Below are positions 25,741 to 36,139 of a stretch of DNA of 64,000 nt, in pieces. Position numbers and translations under genes: made by a program. The DNA lies in assembly GCF_014805685.1 (NCBI RefSeq), contig NC_060886.1, positions 15,887,608 to 15,951,607 of the forward strand, in the 5' to 3' direction. This DNA is from Silurus meridionalis (Eukaryota > Chordata > Actinopteri > Siluriformes > Siluridae). A model generated the notes under the pieces. That model saw only the letters and a list, made by a program, of their open reading frames with translations, ran no database searches and had not been told where the DNA came from. Each line of letters begins with the position of its first letter. Position 1 is the stretch's first letter.

Positions 25741-26831
25741 TTCTTCTTCTTCTTCTTCTTCTTCTTCTTCTTCTTCTTCTTCTTCTTCTTCTTCTTCGGC
25801 TTCTCCATTAGGGGTCGCCACAGCAGATCAGCCACACCCCCCTGTCCTCTACATCTGCCTCTTTCAAACCAACTACCTGCATGTCTTCCCTCACCACATC
25901 CATAAACCACCTCCTTGGCCTTCCTCTTTTCCCCCCCTTTCCTGGTGGCTCCATCCTCGGCATTCTCCTACCCCATATTCCTAATGTCCCTCCTCTGCAC
26001 ATGTCCAAACCATCTCAATCTCATCACACCCAATGAAAACCTTAACATCTTCAGCTCTGCTACCTCCAGCTCCACCTCCTGTCTTTTACTCAATGCCACT
26101 GTCTCTAAACCATAGAACATAGCAGGTCTCACCACAGTCCTATAAACTTTCCCTTTCACTCTTGCAGATACCCTTCTCTCACACATCACTCCTGCCACTC
26201 TTCTCCACCCACTCCACCCTGCCTGCACTCTTTTCTTCACTTCCCTTACACACTCTCCATTACTTTGCACTGTCCGGGTACCTGAACTTCTCCACTTTCT
26301 CCATCTCTTCTCCCTGCAACCACACCACTACACTGCCCTCCCTCTCATTCACACACATGTACTCTGTCTTACTCCTACTGACTTTCATTCCTCTTCTCTT
26401 CAGCATGTACCTCCACCTCTCCAGTCTCTTCTCAACCTACTACTTACTATTACCACAAATAACAATATCATCTGCAAACATCATGGTCCATATAGACTTC
26501 GGTCTGACCTAGTCCGTCAACCTGTCCATCACCACTGCAAACAGGAAAGGTCTCAGTGCTGATCCTTGATGCAATCCAACCTCCACTTTGAACCAGTCTG
26601 TCGTTCCTACTGCACACTTCACTGCTGTCACACTGTTCTCATACATGTCCTGCACCACCCTCACATACTTTTCTGACACTGCTGACTTCCTCATACAATA
26701 CCACAACTCCTCTCTTGGCACCCTGTTGTATGCTTTCTCTAAATCCACAAACACACAATGCAACTCCTTCTGACCTTCTTTATTCTTCTCTATCAACATT
26801 CTCAAAGCAAATAATGCGTCTTTGGTGCTCT
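25741..26831 (-). pseudogene. RTE-like LINE, 3' half, minus orientation, with (CTT)n tail
   Basis: Read on the minus strand this is the reverse-transcriptase and C-terminal part of the RTE-like family. Blocks seen are VFVDLEKAYNRVPREELWY, YVRVVQDMYENSVTAVKCAV, LHQGSALRPFLFAVVMDRL, and later KRVQAGWSGWRRV, VVRPAMFYGLETVALSKRQE and LRWFGHVQRRDI. Stops and shifts break it. Its 3' end carries a pure CTT/GAA array (25741-25797), which is the microsatellite tail of this family. It abuts, with no spacer, a second copy in opposite orientation. Confidence 0.88.
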
Positions 26832-27390
26832 GGAGTTGTGGTATTGTATGAGGAAGTCAGGTGTGTCAGAGAAGTATGTGAGGGTGGTGCAGGACATGTA
26901 TGGGGACAGTGTGACAGCAGTAAAGTGTGCAGTAGGAAAGACAGTCTGGTTCAGATGGTTTATGGTTTAGAGACAGTGGCACTGAGTAAAAGACAGGAGG
27001 TGGAGCTGGAGGCAGCAGTGCTGAATATTATGAGGTTTTTGTTGGGAGTGACAACGATGGACAGGATTAGAAATAAGTTTATTAGAGGGGCAGCACATGT
27101 GGGACGTTTTGGAGACAAGGTGAAGGAGGCGAGATTGAGATGGTTTGGACATGTGCAGAGGAGGGACATAAGGTATATCGGTAGGAGAATGCTGAGGAAG
27201 GAGGAAAAAAAGAAGACCAAGGAGGAGGTTTATGGATTTGGTGAGGGAAGACATGCAGGTAGTTGGTTGAAAGAGGAAGATGTAGAGGACAGGGGGGTAT
27301 GGAGACAGATGATCCGCTGTGGTGACCCCTAATGGGAGCAGTCGAAAGAAGAAGAAAAAGAAGAAAAAGAAGAAGAAGAAGAAGAAGAAG
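26832..27390 (+). pseudogene. RTE-like LINE, 3' half, plus orientation, internally deleted
   Basis: It starts GGAGTTGTGGTATTGTATGA, directly against the minus-strand copy. At about 26942 the sequence jumps from the VKCAV region to the C-terminal YGLETVALSKRQEVELE region, deleting roughly 500 bp including the FADD catalytic motif. It then runs normally through LRWFGHVQRRDI to the tail and a GAA array (about 27349-27390). It is not functional. Confidence 0.88.
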
Positions 27391-30300
27391 ATACAGGTAC
27401 TTCAATTGGAGTACAGTATTCGGCAATCAACCATTTATTTATCTATCTATCAATTATTGGACACCTGTTTGAAAGCTGGCAGCCTGTAGGTTTCTTACCT
27501 TCACCACCTTCTTCCATATGGATACATTTTCTGTAAAGTCTGTTAAGTTAGACACCAATCAGAGGCTGCATTTAAATGATATCATTCATATCTAAGCCAT
27601 AATACAAATGGCTAAATCCTATTTTATATTTGAAATATGTATTTCAAATACATGTATCATAAATACTGCCCATGCTTGCAAACACACACATAGACAACTA
27701 GTAGACAATTGGATTGTTTTAATCCATTTTTACCTCCCCTGACATGCTGTTTCTCTTTTTTTGCTCTTTATTTTTAAAAAGAAAGAATTCACCGTATAGT
27801 GTTGAGAGCTTATTTATGTAAATGCACATCAGCATGGAAGCTATTACTTTAAAAACTGCAGCAAAAAGATTTTTGAATTGTTCCTCAGTATTTGCACTGC
27901 TGTTTCCATAACATTTTGTACATTTCATAGATTGAGCACGAAACTTAAACAGTAGCTTTGTAACTGTGACAAAGCAGAACATCGTAGTTAACAGAATTGA
28001 AAATGAGCACTATACCACCACCCACTATTCAGGATTGCAGATTGTCTCTGAAGAGCCAAAACCAAAAACCCAGCTGGATGAGAAATCAATTCTGTGGGTG
28101 TCTCACAGGAATATTTAACACACAATGGCCAGGTTTGTCAAATGGAGGATGACAGAGAGTAATGTGGTGTGGGTCTCATAGCTGTATAGTAGTGTTGGGG
28201 CTGTGGCCATTGCCAGAGCCCTGAGGCCTTACTCCTGCTGGTTATAAAGCCAATACGTGCATGACAGATTGGAAGGCAAATTGCATGTGTCACTTTTCAT
28301 ATGCAGCAGAATGACTGTGGGCCCAAAGCAATGGCCTGGTCATGTGAGACTGCAACCTGTGTGCCATAATAATTTCAACATCAGCACCTTTGTCTAGAAC
28401 AATCTGCCTGTCTTAGAAAAAAAAATGGGCTGTGCAGTTGTAAAACAATTAAACATGCAGTTAAATTATGGGACAAATGCTAGTAAGACGCACTGCTATT
28501 AGTGATCGGCCCAGATAATATCAAGCTTCTAAAACAGAAGCATCGTCCATGAGGATCACATGCCATCTGGTGTTGGTGCTGCTCCTGCTGTTAACTCAAT
28601 GCTAAAACTGTGATTTAATGAACGACTAATGAATGGACACAGTGCTCCCACAATCCAAACCTCCCTACACATTTCAGTGTGCTTTTCATTTATTTAACAT
28701 CCTGATGGAAAGCTGCCACTGCAAAAATGGACAAATATTTCTCGCTATTCTCTTCTTTCCTGCTCTGTTATCACATGCTGTATGAAGCTCCGGCAGATGG
28801 AGCACAGCTGTAGGTCTTATACAATACAAAATGACATCTTGAAAAAAATGAATACAGTCAAAATGATCTAGTATTTCCTCTCAGAGGATTACAATAAAAC
28901 ATACATACATTTATTACTACTTATAGCTTTATATCAGCTTGCTTTATTGAATCGGAAACGGATTCAATTAATTATATTTGGTATATTGCAGTCTTATAAT
29001 AGGAAATACTAGATGAATTCAACTATATTCAAACTCTTTTTATTTAGTTAGACACATTTATAAGAGTCCAGGTGTGCAGGTGCTAAATAAGGATTAATAA
29101 ATGTGACAGACAAACTTGCTTTGAGCTGAACATAAATCGGTTTGCATTACCTCTTGTAATGTGATCCAATTGGACCCCATTATTTGTTAGATACTTCAAA
29201 TACAAGAACCTAAATGCAAAACATGATTAATTTGCTTTATTCATATTTCAAATTCAGTTTGACTGGTGGTGACAAACAGAAGTAAAATTGTGTTTACATG
29301 CACATGGGCATATCATTCAGGCTGCTAACAGTGAAAGTATAAAAGTATGTCAATAACAGAGGAGGTCAATAAAAAATTGCCAAATACAAAACCAGAAGAA
29401 TTGAAAACATAGCCACCATCTTGATTGTGCCATCTCCAGAAGTCTATCTACAACACGTCTCATTACCAAGAGCACTATTCTCATTATTGACATTATCACC
29501 TTCATTTATTTTATGGCTTTTGTTGTGACTTTTTCATTACCAATCACTCTACAGACAAACATAAATAGACTTCATTAGTCTGTCAAAAGGGCTTCTTTAG
29601 GGCATGTTACTGATGCACTCAAGAAGCATGCAATCAGGTCGGTATCAAAGCAGGAGGTCTACACAAATTGAGATTTCATTCTTATCTAAAAAGACTATTG
29701 AATAGTGAAGCAGTTCGTGTCATTACCCAATAATGCCTCACATACACTCTGAATAGAAGCAGGTGGAGGTGGGAATGTGCACTTGAACAGATTGTTATAT
29801 TGGTACAGTAAATGGAATGTGCGCTGTCTTTTCTACTATGCAGAAAATCATAAAGATTTTACTAAAGGCTTTTTATTTTATGGCATGGGGCAAGTGAATG
29901 CATATCTGTAGAGAGCTTTGTGGAGAAAATCTGTAAATGATGTTTCACAACTTATCAGAGCCTGACAAATTCTTTTAACTATTCTATAAATCATTTTATG
30001 GCTGTGGCTCACCATATATATGTAAATGGTATAGCCCTCTTTTTTATATTTGATTGTCTATTAAAGTCACATGGCATGTCTTATTAGTAGAGACACTTTG
30101 AGTAAAGCAAAAGGATGGTGATTTTATATTTAAAAAAGGCTGAGAAACATAATTTACTGGTGCTCTCAAAGTAAATCCATGAGTTTAAATAGAATATATT
30201 AAACTTTGTCACATTCATGAATGTATTTATGATGATGGACTACTAAAGTACACATCAGCATGGCTACACTCACTTTTATCAGATTCACTTTTAATCAGAT

Positions 30301-31260
30301 TCTTTTAACAGATTCATCTATCCTAAAGGCTACTTTTCCCCACCCCATGTACCCTGTCTATTATTGAAAAAGTCCACCATAAAGGCCACTGCTGAGATAT
30401 GATTTGAAAGGGAATACAATTCTCAAAACCATCACAACAGCACTACAGTAGGAAGTGTATATATCACTCTGGTATCAGTATCATTGTTTTTAAACACTGT
30501 GTTCAACATGATAACACTTCCACTGGTAGACCAGAGTAGAGCTGAGGACTAAAGTGTTTTTTTAAGCACAGTATACAGTGTGTTCATTCTAGACCACCAT
30601 CAGCACCAGCTTTGGACTACAAGACTGCTGTAAACTGTATATTTTCCCTTTCTTAATCCAGGATTCCCAATCGGAGCAGTGCAAAAAAAAACTCATCCAT
30701 GTCAGTGTTACAGCTGTGCTGTGCATGGTACACTGGGCAGCAGTTGCCCTATCATGGACTTTTTCCACAAATAGAAAGAAATAGAAATGGGCTTACAAGA
30801 AGAGTTGGTAATACATTGTCTACCATAACTCTGTATATATGAATATTTCTGATTTATTGTACACACATTCACTTTATCAGGTAAATGTTTTGTTTGCATG
30901 TTGTGTAGGAAATGAAGAACATAGAACAGAAGGCCATGTTTTAATTATGTCTTATCATTGTTAATAAAAGACAATCTGTATTTGATTAACAGTTTTGCTG
31001 TTTGTCTTTTTATCCAACCACAAATATGTCAGATAAAATATTAAACGCACCAAATAAAATGAGAAAATAGAAATGTTAATCCTGACAGTCATGACTCTGA
31101 AGCTCAGTGATCTGTTCTAAACTTACACTGGCACCATGCTTTATTTTGTAACAGATGGTAACACCTCAGGCACACCAACCTGTGCTCATATGCAGAAATG
31201 ATTATATATCTATAATAGCAGAACTATACAGCAAATCTACAAAATATATACACAAATACA
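27391..31260. other. Long repeat-poor intergenic tract
   Basis: In about 3.9 kb I recognise no transposable element, exon or array. Sequence of moderate complexity around 28000-28700 could hold conserved non-coding elements, but nothing in the sequence alone shows this. Confidence 0.45.
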
Positions 31261-31265
31261 CCCAC

Positions 31266-31268
<3 letters not shown>

Positions 31269-31328
<60 letters not shown>
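31269..31328. repeat. (CA)n microsatellite
   Basis: About 30 CA units. Confidence 0.95.
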
Positions 31329-31330
<2 letters not shown>

Positions 31331-31437
31331 ACATCACACTGAGGGTGTTATGATTAAAGTGTGACATGCTGAAAGGAGTTACTGAAAGTGAGGACTCATA
31401 TTTTATATACCTGCTCATGGGATTTAAATTCCCCTGG

Positions 31438-31439
<2 letters not shown>

Positions 31440-31494
<55 letters not shown>
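31440..31494. repeat. (CT)n microsatellite
   Basis: About 27 CT units. Confidence 0.95.
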
Positions 31495-31497
<3 letters not shown>

Positions 31498-31764
31498 CAT
31501 GCTATGAGCGAGTGGGCGAAGCTTGAGGGAGTGGTGACTGTGTGTGGTTGTGCTCTTTCTTCTCTAACTTTTTATGTCTTTGTATTTAAAAAAAAATAGC
31601 ATATATGGTATAATGTTATGTATATATGTTGGTGTTTAGACTCTGTTGCGGTAGGACTGTGAAGGATGAGCTGTTAAAGCTTAACCTGGCGTCATGGACT
31701 GAAGGTTGTGTGTAAAGCGAGGGTAGCTGAGTGTGCTCTAGCAGTAGGAGATGTAGTGGGTCAT

Positions 31765-32222
31765 AGAATTAGAATCAGAATCAGGTTTATTTGCCAAGTG
31801 TGTTGACACACACAAGAAATTTAGTTCCAGCTGTTAGTGACTTTTAAAAGTACAGACATAAATAACACTATATCAGAAACAACATAGACAGTACGAGTAT
31901 TAAATAGGGATACAGATTATATGACACATCAGTAATGTACATAAAGTATGAAAGTGCATGGTAATGCAAATAACAGTATTGTGCGTCAGGTACAATAAAG
32001 AGTTTACTTTAAATCTTTTGTACGATATACAGCAGCAAAAGTGTGTGTAACATATACGGATGATATGATGACTGACAGTTCTGATAATGCAGTACTTATA
32101 CATATGAAGCAGGGAATATGTAATAATAATTATGGTGAGTTGTTAATGAGAGTGATTGCCTGGGGAAAGAAACTGTTGCTATGTCCGGCAGTTTTGGTAG
32201 AATAGAAGCATCTTCTAGGATG
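31765..32222. repeat. Teleost dispersed repeat, class not determined
   Basis: It starts AGAATCAGAATCAGGTTTAT and continues with CCAAGTGTGTTGACACACAC; near its end is GCCTGGGGAAAGAAACTGTT. I recognise this as a widespread dispersed repeat in teleosts. No coding frame. Boundaries are approximate. Confidence 0.65.
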
Positions 32223-32284
32223 AACAGTGCCATTGTTCTCTTTTTATGCACAATGAAAAGGTTAATAAATGACCAAATCAAGAA

Positions 32285-32736
32285 TCAAAATCGATGACTC
32301 CCTAGTACCTGTGTTCACGCTCAGCAGCGTCCCTCCTTTTGTAAAAGATGAAAATTGCTCTCGGGTGTAAATCACCGCTACTAAAACACATTGTGTCTTT
32401 CCGAAGACAAGTTTACATGGTTTTTGAAAAACAATAAAGACATGCTGGATTTGTCTATTAATATCAGAAATGACGGATTTGATTACACTGTCTATGCAAC
32501 ATCTGAAACAGGGATGAAATGCTTTAGCTGTGAAAAAATGGGCGACCTTGTGCATGCATGCCCTGAGATCCTGAATAAAAAAACCACAGATACTAAAAAT
32601 CTTGAGCAGGTGAAGCCTGTCAAGGCTCTGAAACTGAGATAAATGAAGCCCCTGGGGCTGCTGCCGAGGCCGGTGTGAGCAGCGCTTCAGCAATCACCGA
32701 CACTACGCTAAACCTGCGGTAGAAGAACATACTAAC
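32285..32736 (+). pseudogene. Tx1-like LINE, part 1: ORF1 with zinc-knuckle remnant
   Basis: The sequence corresponds to ORF1, the nucleic-acid-binding protein of Tx1/L1-type LINEs. An open stretch at 32391-32642 carries CFSCEKMGDLVHACP (32520-32561), which fits a CX2CX4HX4C knuckle except that the His is replaced by Asp. An upstream stop breaks the frame. The 5' end is missing. The piece ends at CTAAC (32732-32736), the target duplication of an LTR retrotransposon, and resumes at 35479. Confidence 0.78.
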
Positions 32737-32833
32737 TGTCAGGGTGTGAGCGAAACAAAAGGCAGAAGCCGGAGTACAGCTCGCTTGGGTTTTAATGGCA
32801 TGCGTGAGAGAGAGATACACATACGCACACACA

Positions 32834-32873
<40 letters not shown>

Positions 32874-33146
32874 TACGTACACGGCAGTCCTTCGGTTGAG
32901 AGAGAGAGTCTGAGTTGTGCATTGGGAGAAGTGTAGCTGACCCGAGATGCACAGGGAGGAATGAAGAGCTTATATAGAAGCGGGGCGATGAGGAGCTTCA
33001 GGTGTGCGTGATTAGGCTTGGAGCTCCAGAGAGAGTGGGGGCATGATAGATGATAAGCTCCAGGTGTGCGTGGTTAAACCTGGAGCTCTAGGGAGAGCGG
33101 AGGCACAGAGAGCCACCAAAGGGGGCGTGGCAGTGGATCCCTGACA
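32737..33146 (-). repeat. 3' LTR of the LTR retrotransposon
   Basis: It has TGTCAGG...CCTGACA ends and matches 34931-35478 closely, except that it lacks an internal segment of about 130 bp present there. It includes a CA microsatellite. A TATA-box match (TATATAAG, minus strand, 32969-32976) is in the equivalent place to that in the other LTR. Confidence 0.92.
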
Positions 33147-33149
33147 TTA

Positions 33150-33162
33150 CCCCCCCCCCCCC
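33150..33162 (-). other. Putative polypurine tract
   Basis: A run of 13 C on the plus strand, which is 13 G on the minus strand, followed by TAA and then the 3' LTR. This is the normal place for plus-strand priming in reverse transcription. Confidence 0.7.
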
Positions 33163-33189
33163 AGAGGGGGCGGCACCTGACGCCCCAAA

Positions 33190-34640
33190 CCCACTGATGC
33201 CTGGAGGGCCAGGGCACTCGGAGGAGCGTCCGTCCAGGGTCGAAAGGGACCTGGTCAGAACCGCCTGCAGCAGAGACTGGGGAGGGAAAGACGTCTTCAG
33301 CGGAGGCCTGAGGCAGAGAGATGGTTCCGGCATAGGACAGGGACCAAGCTGCGCCCGCAGCGGAGTCCAGAGGCTGAGCGATCTCCACGGCAGAGACAAT
33401 AGGCCGAGTGCCGCACTCGGCGGCAATCAGGGGCGGATTGATGCCCACTGGGGAGGTCTGGAGCGGGGTGATGTCTAGCACGGAGGACAGGAGTGCAACG
33501 ATGGCCTCCCCGGGGACCCGGAACGGAGCGACATCTTCGGCGGAAACCTGGACCGAAGGGGTCTACCACCGAGGTCAGGAGCGGAGCTACGTCCACAGCG
33601 GAGATTGGAGACCGTGTAATGCACTTGGTGGAGATCGGGAGCAGAAATACCTCCTCGGTGGTGTCCAGAGGCCGAGCTATGCCCACGGCGGAGATGAGGA
33701 ATGCAGTGACACCTTCGCTGGGTCTGTGAGCAATGACGACGCCTTCAGTGGAACTCGGAGGTGTGGCTTTATCCGGAGAGGAGCCCAGAGGTGAGACGTC
33801 TCCTGGAGAGGGACGCTGAGGCATGTCTTCGCTTTCAGACGGTCCAGGAGCTGTGTCTTTGCCTTTTGGGAGACTTGAGGCTGAGACGTCTTCGTCGGAG
33901 GAGCTTAGGAGCGGGATGTCACCTCCAGAGGAGTTCAGAGGCGAGACGCCGCCATTGGAGGAGCCTTTAGACGAGACGTCGCCGACGGAGGAGCTCGGGA
34001 GCGAGACGTCGCCATCGGAGGAGCCCGGAGGCGAGACGTCGCCATCGTGGGAGCTCGAGGTGTGACGTCGCCATCAGGGGAGCTCAGAGGCGTGAAGTCG
34101 CCATTGGAGGAGCTCGGAGGCGTGAAGTCGCCATCGGAGGAGCTCGCAGGCGAGACATGCTGGAGCGGAGAGGAGCTCTCGGAGACTCTGTGGAGCAGAG
34201 AGGAGCTCTCGTGGAGCTCAACGCACAACGTTCCCTTCGCGGCCAGGCGGCGGCACGACGTCCCTTTTGCAGCCTTGGGGCTGAGCTGAGTGTTCTGGGG
34301 AGCTCCGGGGTGGAACGGAGTTGTCCTGGAGGGCCTGGAGTCCTTGGATCGGAACTGAGCTCGCCTGGAGACCTTGGAGCTGAGAGGAGCTCTCGAAGAT
34401 ATGCTGGAGCTGAGAGCAGCTCTCGGTGACATGCTGGGGCTGAGAGGAGCTCTCAGGGACGCTGTGGAGCGGAGAGGAGCTCTCGTGGAGGTCCTGGGGC
34501 AGAGCTGAGCTCTCGTGGAGGTCCTGGGGCAGAGCTGCGCTCTCGTGGAGGTCCTGGGGCAGAGATGAGCTCTCCTGGACGACCTGGAACGGAGCTGAGC
34601 TCTCCTGGACGACCTGGAATGGAGCGGAACTCTCCTGGAC
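33190..34640 (-). repeat. Degenerate 30-bp tandem array (10-codon repeat)
   Basis: The unit length is 30 bp throughout. In plus orientation, units at 34000-34150 resemble GAGCTCGGAGGCGTGAAGTC plus GCCATCGGAG, and those at 34480-34570 resemble GAGCTCTCGTGGAGGTCCTG plus GGGCAGAGCT. From 33450 to 33780 the units are more diverged but keep the 30-bp spacing (GGAG...GGC blocks). Because 30 is a multiple of three, several minus frames stay open, giving decapeptides such as QESSAPFQVV, HESSALPQDL and PRELSSAPGP. The array follows the Gag-like N-terminus in place of the rest of gag-pol. Confidence 0.88.
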
Positions 34641-34875
34641 CCAGACAGCAGAAAATGTGGAGTGCGATCTTGTCTGCTTCTGTGGGGTAAGAGGATGAAT
34701 AAAAGTCCATATATTCACTGATGCTCCGTATAAATCCGCCCCACTCAGCGCTGTCACCGGAGAAGCGAGCTGGGAAATCCATGGCGTCATCACAGGGGCG
34801 TGGCAAGCATGAGCTGCGTGAAACGGCAGCGGACTTCCGGGTTTTCCCTGAGGTGGAGCTTGGCTGCCACTTCAT
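34453..34875 (-). CDS. Gag-like N-terminus fused to decapeptide repeats
   Basis: The 140-codon open frame begins MKWQPSS shortly inside the 5' LTR. Residues about 32-80 (DFPARFSGDSAEWGGFIRSI, then EYMDFYSSSYPTEADKIALH) resemble the start of the capsid domain of Ty3/gypsy-type Gag proteins, including the pattern of aromatic residues and the PTEADKIA helix. The expected continuation of capsid and the zinc knuckle are missing. After CCLGPGE the frame passes into ten-residue repeats (PRELSSAPGP type) and stops at 34453. A second frame over the array (34218-34793) is also open. Whether any product is made is unknown; it could serve as a packaging helper or be a relic. Confidence 0.6.
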   Translation of the reverse strand: MKWQPSSTSGKTRKSAAVSRSSCLPRPCDDAMDFPARFSGDSAEWGGFIRSISEYMDFYSSSYPTEADKIALHIFCCLGPGEFRSIPGRPGELSSVPGRPGELISAPGPPRERSSAPGPPRELSSAPGPPRELLSAPQRP

Positions 34876-34930
34876 CGCGGCAGAGCGAATCCTACCTCAG
34901 AGGTTCGGTCTTTTCAGGGGTTCGTTATTC

Positions 34931-35478
34931 TGTCAGGGTGTAAGCGAAACAAAAGGCAGAAGCCGGAGTACAGCTCGCTTGGGTTTTAATGGCATGCGTG
35001 AGAGAGATATACATACACGCACACACACACGCGCACACGCACACACACACACACGCGCACACACACACACGCACACGGCAGTCCTCCGGTTGAGAGAGAG
35101 AGTCCGAGTTGCGCATTGGGAGAAGCGTAGCTGACCTGAGATGCACAGGGAGGGGAAGCGCAGTCGGTACGGGATTCTGGAGTCCTAATGGAACGGATGA
35201 GAGGAGTCCTGTAAGAAAACCGGAATGCGAAAACATGCAGCACGGGAAGTTCAACATAAACAATAACGAACGGGGAGTGGGAGTGAATGAAGAGCTTATA
35301 TAGAAGCGGGGTGGAGTGATGAGGAGCTTCAGGTGTGCGTGATTAGGCCTGGAGCTCCAGAGAGAGTGGGGGCATGATTGATGATGAGCTCCAGGTGTGC
35401 GTGGTTAAACCTGGAGCTCTAGGGAGAGCGGAGGCATAGAGAGCCACCAAAGGGGGCGTGGCAGGTGGATCCCTGACA
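34931..35478 (-). repeat. 5' LTR of the LTR retrotransposon
   Basis: It is 548 bp long, with TGTCAGG...CCTGACA ends, a CA-rich microsatellite (about 35015-35080) and a segment (about 35153-35288) absent from the other LTR. Confidence 0.92.
35295..35302 (-). promoter_or_regulatory. Candidate TATA box in the 5' LTR
   Basis: TATATAAG on the minus strand, conserved at the matching place in the other LTR. It would drive transcription into the Gag-like frame. Confidence 0.5.
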
Positions 35479-36139
35479 CTAACACAGCTGGAGACATTTC
35501 TGTACCTACAGATGTGGCAATAAACATTGATAGAAACAGATGACAATGGTAAGACCGATCCAGAGACATAACCAGTTCAGAAGTCCCCACCAAAAGAAAA
35601 CAACTCTTTTGCAGCAAAAACTAATAAACAAAAGAGAAAAGGGAAAAGCGAAGCTGAAAGCATAGTGTCAGACAACGATGGCGATTCATCAGATTCCAAC
35701 CCATCAGACTGTTCTTATTTATCATCACAAAATGAATCTGAAAATATGAGTGTAAAGTACAATGGTGGGGAGATCAGCAAATTCCTACTTGAGACTAAAG
35801 GTCTACCAGGAGTAGAGGTTGAAGATTATTTTTCTAATGGCACAAGTTTAATAAATGATGTAAACTTTAATGAAATAAGGTGCCTTTTCAGGTAAGGAAG
35901 TTTACCAGCTCAGGAAAATTGTAAATAAACTCAAAATACAAATGTTGAAGAATATAAAGCAGTTAATGATATAAATATATATTTTCATATATAATTTTTT
36001 TCTGGAATCATTTGACAGGAATCATTATATCTCTAGCTGTTTTGGATGTAATTTCCCCCAAAAAACAAACAAACAAACAAACAAAAACCAATTTATATTC
36101 AATATGAAAGATAAAGATAGAAACCCTTAATCTAAATGG
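35479..36139 (+). pseudogene. Tx1-like LINE, part 2: ORF1 C-terminus and ORF2 start
   Basis: It resumes the LINE after the LTR element. An open stretch (35665-35895) with a Ser/Asp/Asn-rich segment, then EISKFLLETKGLPGVEVEDY, matches the C-terminal style of Tx1-type ORF1. It is followed by an untranslated stretch and TLNLNG (36121-36139), the start of the ORF2 endonuclease, where an RTE copy is inserted. AATCTAAATGG (36129-36139) is one target duplication of that insertion. Confidence 0.78.

Larger units (their letters stand above)
32737..35478 (-). mobile_element. Non-autonomous LTR retrotransposon with a 30-bp repeat interior
   Basis: Two direct LTRs (32737-33146 and 34931-35478) share TGTCAGG...CCTGACA ends. 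The element is flanked by a 5-bp target duplication, CTAAC (32732-32736 and 35479-35483). The minus orientation follows from a G-run polypurine tract just upstream of the 3' LTR (complement of the C-run at 33150-33162) and from a Gag-like frame starting next to the 5' LTR. No protease, reverse transcriptase or integrase motif is present. About 1.45 kb of the ~1.78 kb interior is a degenerate 30-bp tandem array. The 5-bp duplication and Gag type suggest Ty3/gypsy-like origin (inference). It sits inside a Tx1-like LINE. Confidence 0.9.

Noticed and set aside
33074..34793. Several long open frames on both strands (up to 191 codons)
   Set aside because: They follow from the 30-bp repeat period. 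Only the frame joined to the Gag-like start is listed, and at modest confidence.
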